Positions 33,423 to 34,147 of a DNA stretch of 34,147 nucleotides are shown piece by piece (positions within the stretch are counted from its first letter, which is position 1; every line of letters begins with the position of its first letter). The stretch spans positions 1-34,147 of the forward strand of contig CAZAAK010000016.1 in NCBI GenBank assembly GCA_964483145.1, in the 5' to 3' direction. Made by a program: the position numbers and the translations under genes. This DNA comes from Colimorpha sp964483145. Its GTDB lineage: Bacteria > Bacteroidota > Bacteroidia > Bacteroidales > P3. The notes under the pieces are model-generated. The model ran no database searches and was not told the origin of the DNA. It saw only the letters and a program-made list of their open reading frames with translations.

Positions 33423-34112
33423 CTAGTGATTTGTAGTTTGTCTGGAGCTTAGAGATCCATACTCGTGCCATCGCTGAAGCTCACGATCAGAGATTACGCG
33501 GTTGTAGATGCGTATGCTGCGGATGGTGCCTTGGAAGTTGTGTTTGAGCTGGTTGACCTCGGTGTTGCCGCCGGTGACGTCGCTCTGGTCGCCGCCTACA
33601 ACAGCGCGCACGAAGCCTATTTCATCCTGCGCCAGCCAGTTAAGCATCTCGCCGCTTATGTGCGATATTTCGGACCAATCATGGCGATTCTGCGAGGAGT
33701 TGGCATAGAGGTGATATCGACTGTTGTCTAGGTCGATGACCACGGCAATGCGGTTGCTTATGCCGGCAGCCACGGTGATGCCGTCGTCGCTGTCGCTATT
33801 GTGGATCACAAGCTTGTCGTAATCGCTGGCGTGCGGGCCTTCGACGTTAATTGAAAGGGGCTCGCCGTAGGCCTTCCGATAGCGGATGATAATGCCGTTG
33901 CTTTCGGAGGAGGTGGCATCCATGTCGTTATAGAGGGTGTAGTAGCGTGGCGTGACGCCGACTTCGTTGGCGTCGAGCTCGCTTGGGATGGCATCGATGA
34001 GTATGGTGTAGCTATCTGGCTCATCGGCGATGCGGTGGTTGGTGTTGAGGATAGGCTCGTTGTCGCTGTTGGGGCCAAAGGTTAGGTTATCGGCTATAAT
34101 ACTCCCGGAATT
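33423..34112 (-). CDS. LamG/concanavalin-like C-terminal fragment, 5' end disrupted
   Basis: The frame is open from 34112 to 33423 (229 codons plus stop) but has no usual start codon until the ATG at 33923, which would remove the first part of the domain. The sequence (YTILIDAIP, YYTLYND, GIIIRYRK, GTIRSIRIYNRVISDRELQRW) has the beta-sandwich character and typical ending of LamG domains in secreted or surface proteins. A TAA at 34113-34115 closes the frame upstream. It is therefore the C-terminal part of a larger gene that is truncated, frameshifted or interrupted. Confidence 0.6.
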   Translation of the reverse strand, partial: NSGSIIADNLTFGPNSDNEPILNTNHRIADEPDSYTILIDAIPSELDANEVGVTPRYYTLYNDMDATSSESNGIIIRYRKAYGEPLSINVEGPHASDYDKLVIHNSDSDDGITVAAGISNRIAVVIDLDNSRYHLYANSSQNRHDWSEISHISGEMLNWLAQDEIGFVRAVVGGDQSDVTGGNTEVNQLKHNFQGTIRSIRIYNRVISDRELQRWHEYGSLSSRQTTNH

Positions 34113-34119
34113 TTAGACA
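34094..34119 (-). repeat. Terminal motif, right copy (inverted relative to the left end)
   Basis: On the minus strand this reads TGTCTAAAA, then TTCC, then GGGAGTATTATAG. It aligns with 27-51 at about 22 of 26 columns. The TAA that closes the LamG frame lies inside TGTCTAAAA, so the repeat itself breaks that gene. Confidence 0.45.
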
Positions 34120-34147
34120 ACCGCATAGGTTGCAGAAAGAAAAATTT

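Overview
The window looks like chromosomal DNA of an uncultured Bacteroidales-type Bacteroidota. The signs are a SprE/PorW-like TPR lipoprotein, DUF3822 and DUF4199 proteins, a kinase-RapZ fusion, a very long signal peptidase I, promoter boxes of the Bacteroidota form TAnnTTTG, and A/T-rich leaders without clear Shine-Dalgarno sequences. I saw no rRNA, tRNA or CRISPR array.

Positions 1-970 are AT-rich and accessory-looking. They hold a poly-C/poly-G hairpin and three short overlapping minus-strand genes of unknown function. From 973 to 20555 almost everything is on the minus strand in tight runs: an M28 peptidase, a YfcC-type carrier, a CYTH protein, purC, rsmD, a DUF3822 protein and a pilin-like single-pass protein; then the kinase-RapZ fusion, bactofilin, the SprE/PorW-like lipoprotein and YchF; then GT2, DUF4199, a GT-B enzyme, a PhnP-like hydrolase, an OmpR-family regulator, cyclophilin, signal peptidase I and a GT4. 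The themes are purine synthesis, ribosome maturation, cell-envelope construction and protein export.

Positions 20905-23783 hold a compact DpnII/MboI-type restriction-modification operon, visibly AT-richer than its flanks: a Dam-type methylase, a DpnII-like endonuclease, an unrecognised 99-residue protein with an internal duplication, and a DpnA-like second methylase. The genes overlap or nearly touch, which suggests coupled translation. Upstream, between this operon and priA, lies a striking non-coding element (24068-24426): 22-bp tandem repeats, then a 63-bp near-perfect inverted repeat built from 11-bp units, then 11-bp repeats that are reverse complements of the first set, then about 18-bp repeats. 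This element and the 99-residue protein are the best candidates for something undescribed.

From 24546 to 33250 the genes run on the plus strand: priA, ruvX, def, a TPR-like lipoprotein, mutL, a rhomboid protease and a 572-residue WG/LRR-like protein closed by a strong terminator. The window ends with a minus-strand LamG-like fragment whose frame is cut by a stop codon. That stop lies inside a short motif that recurs, in inverted orientation, at the very start of the window, so the two ends may be bounded by copies of the same repeated or mobile sequence.
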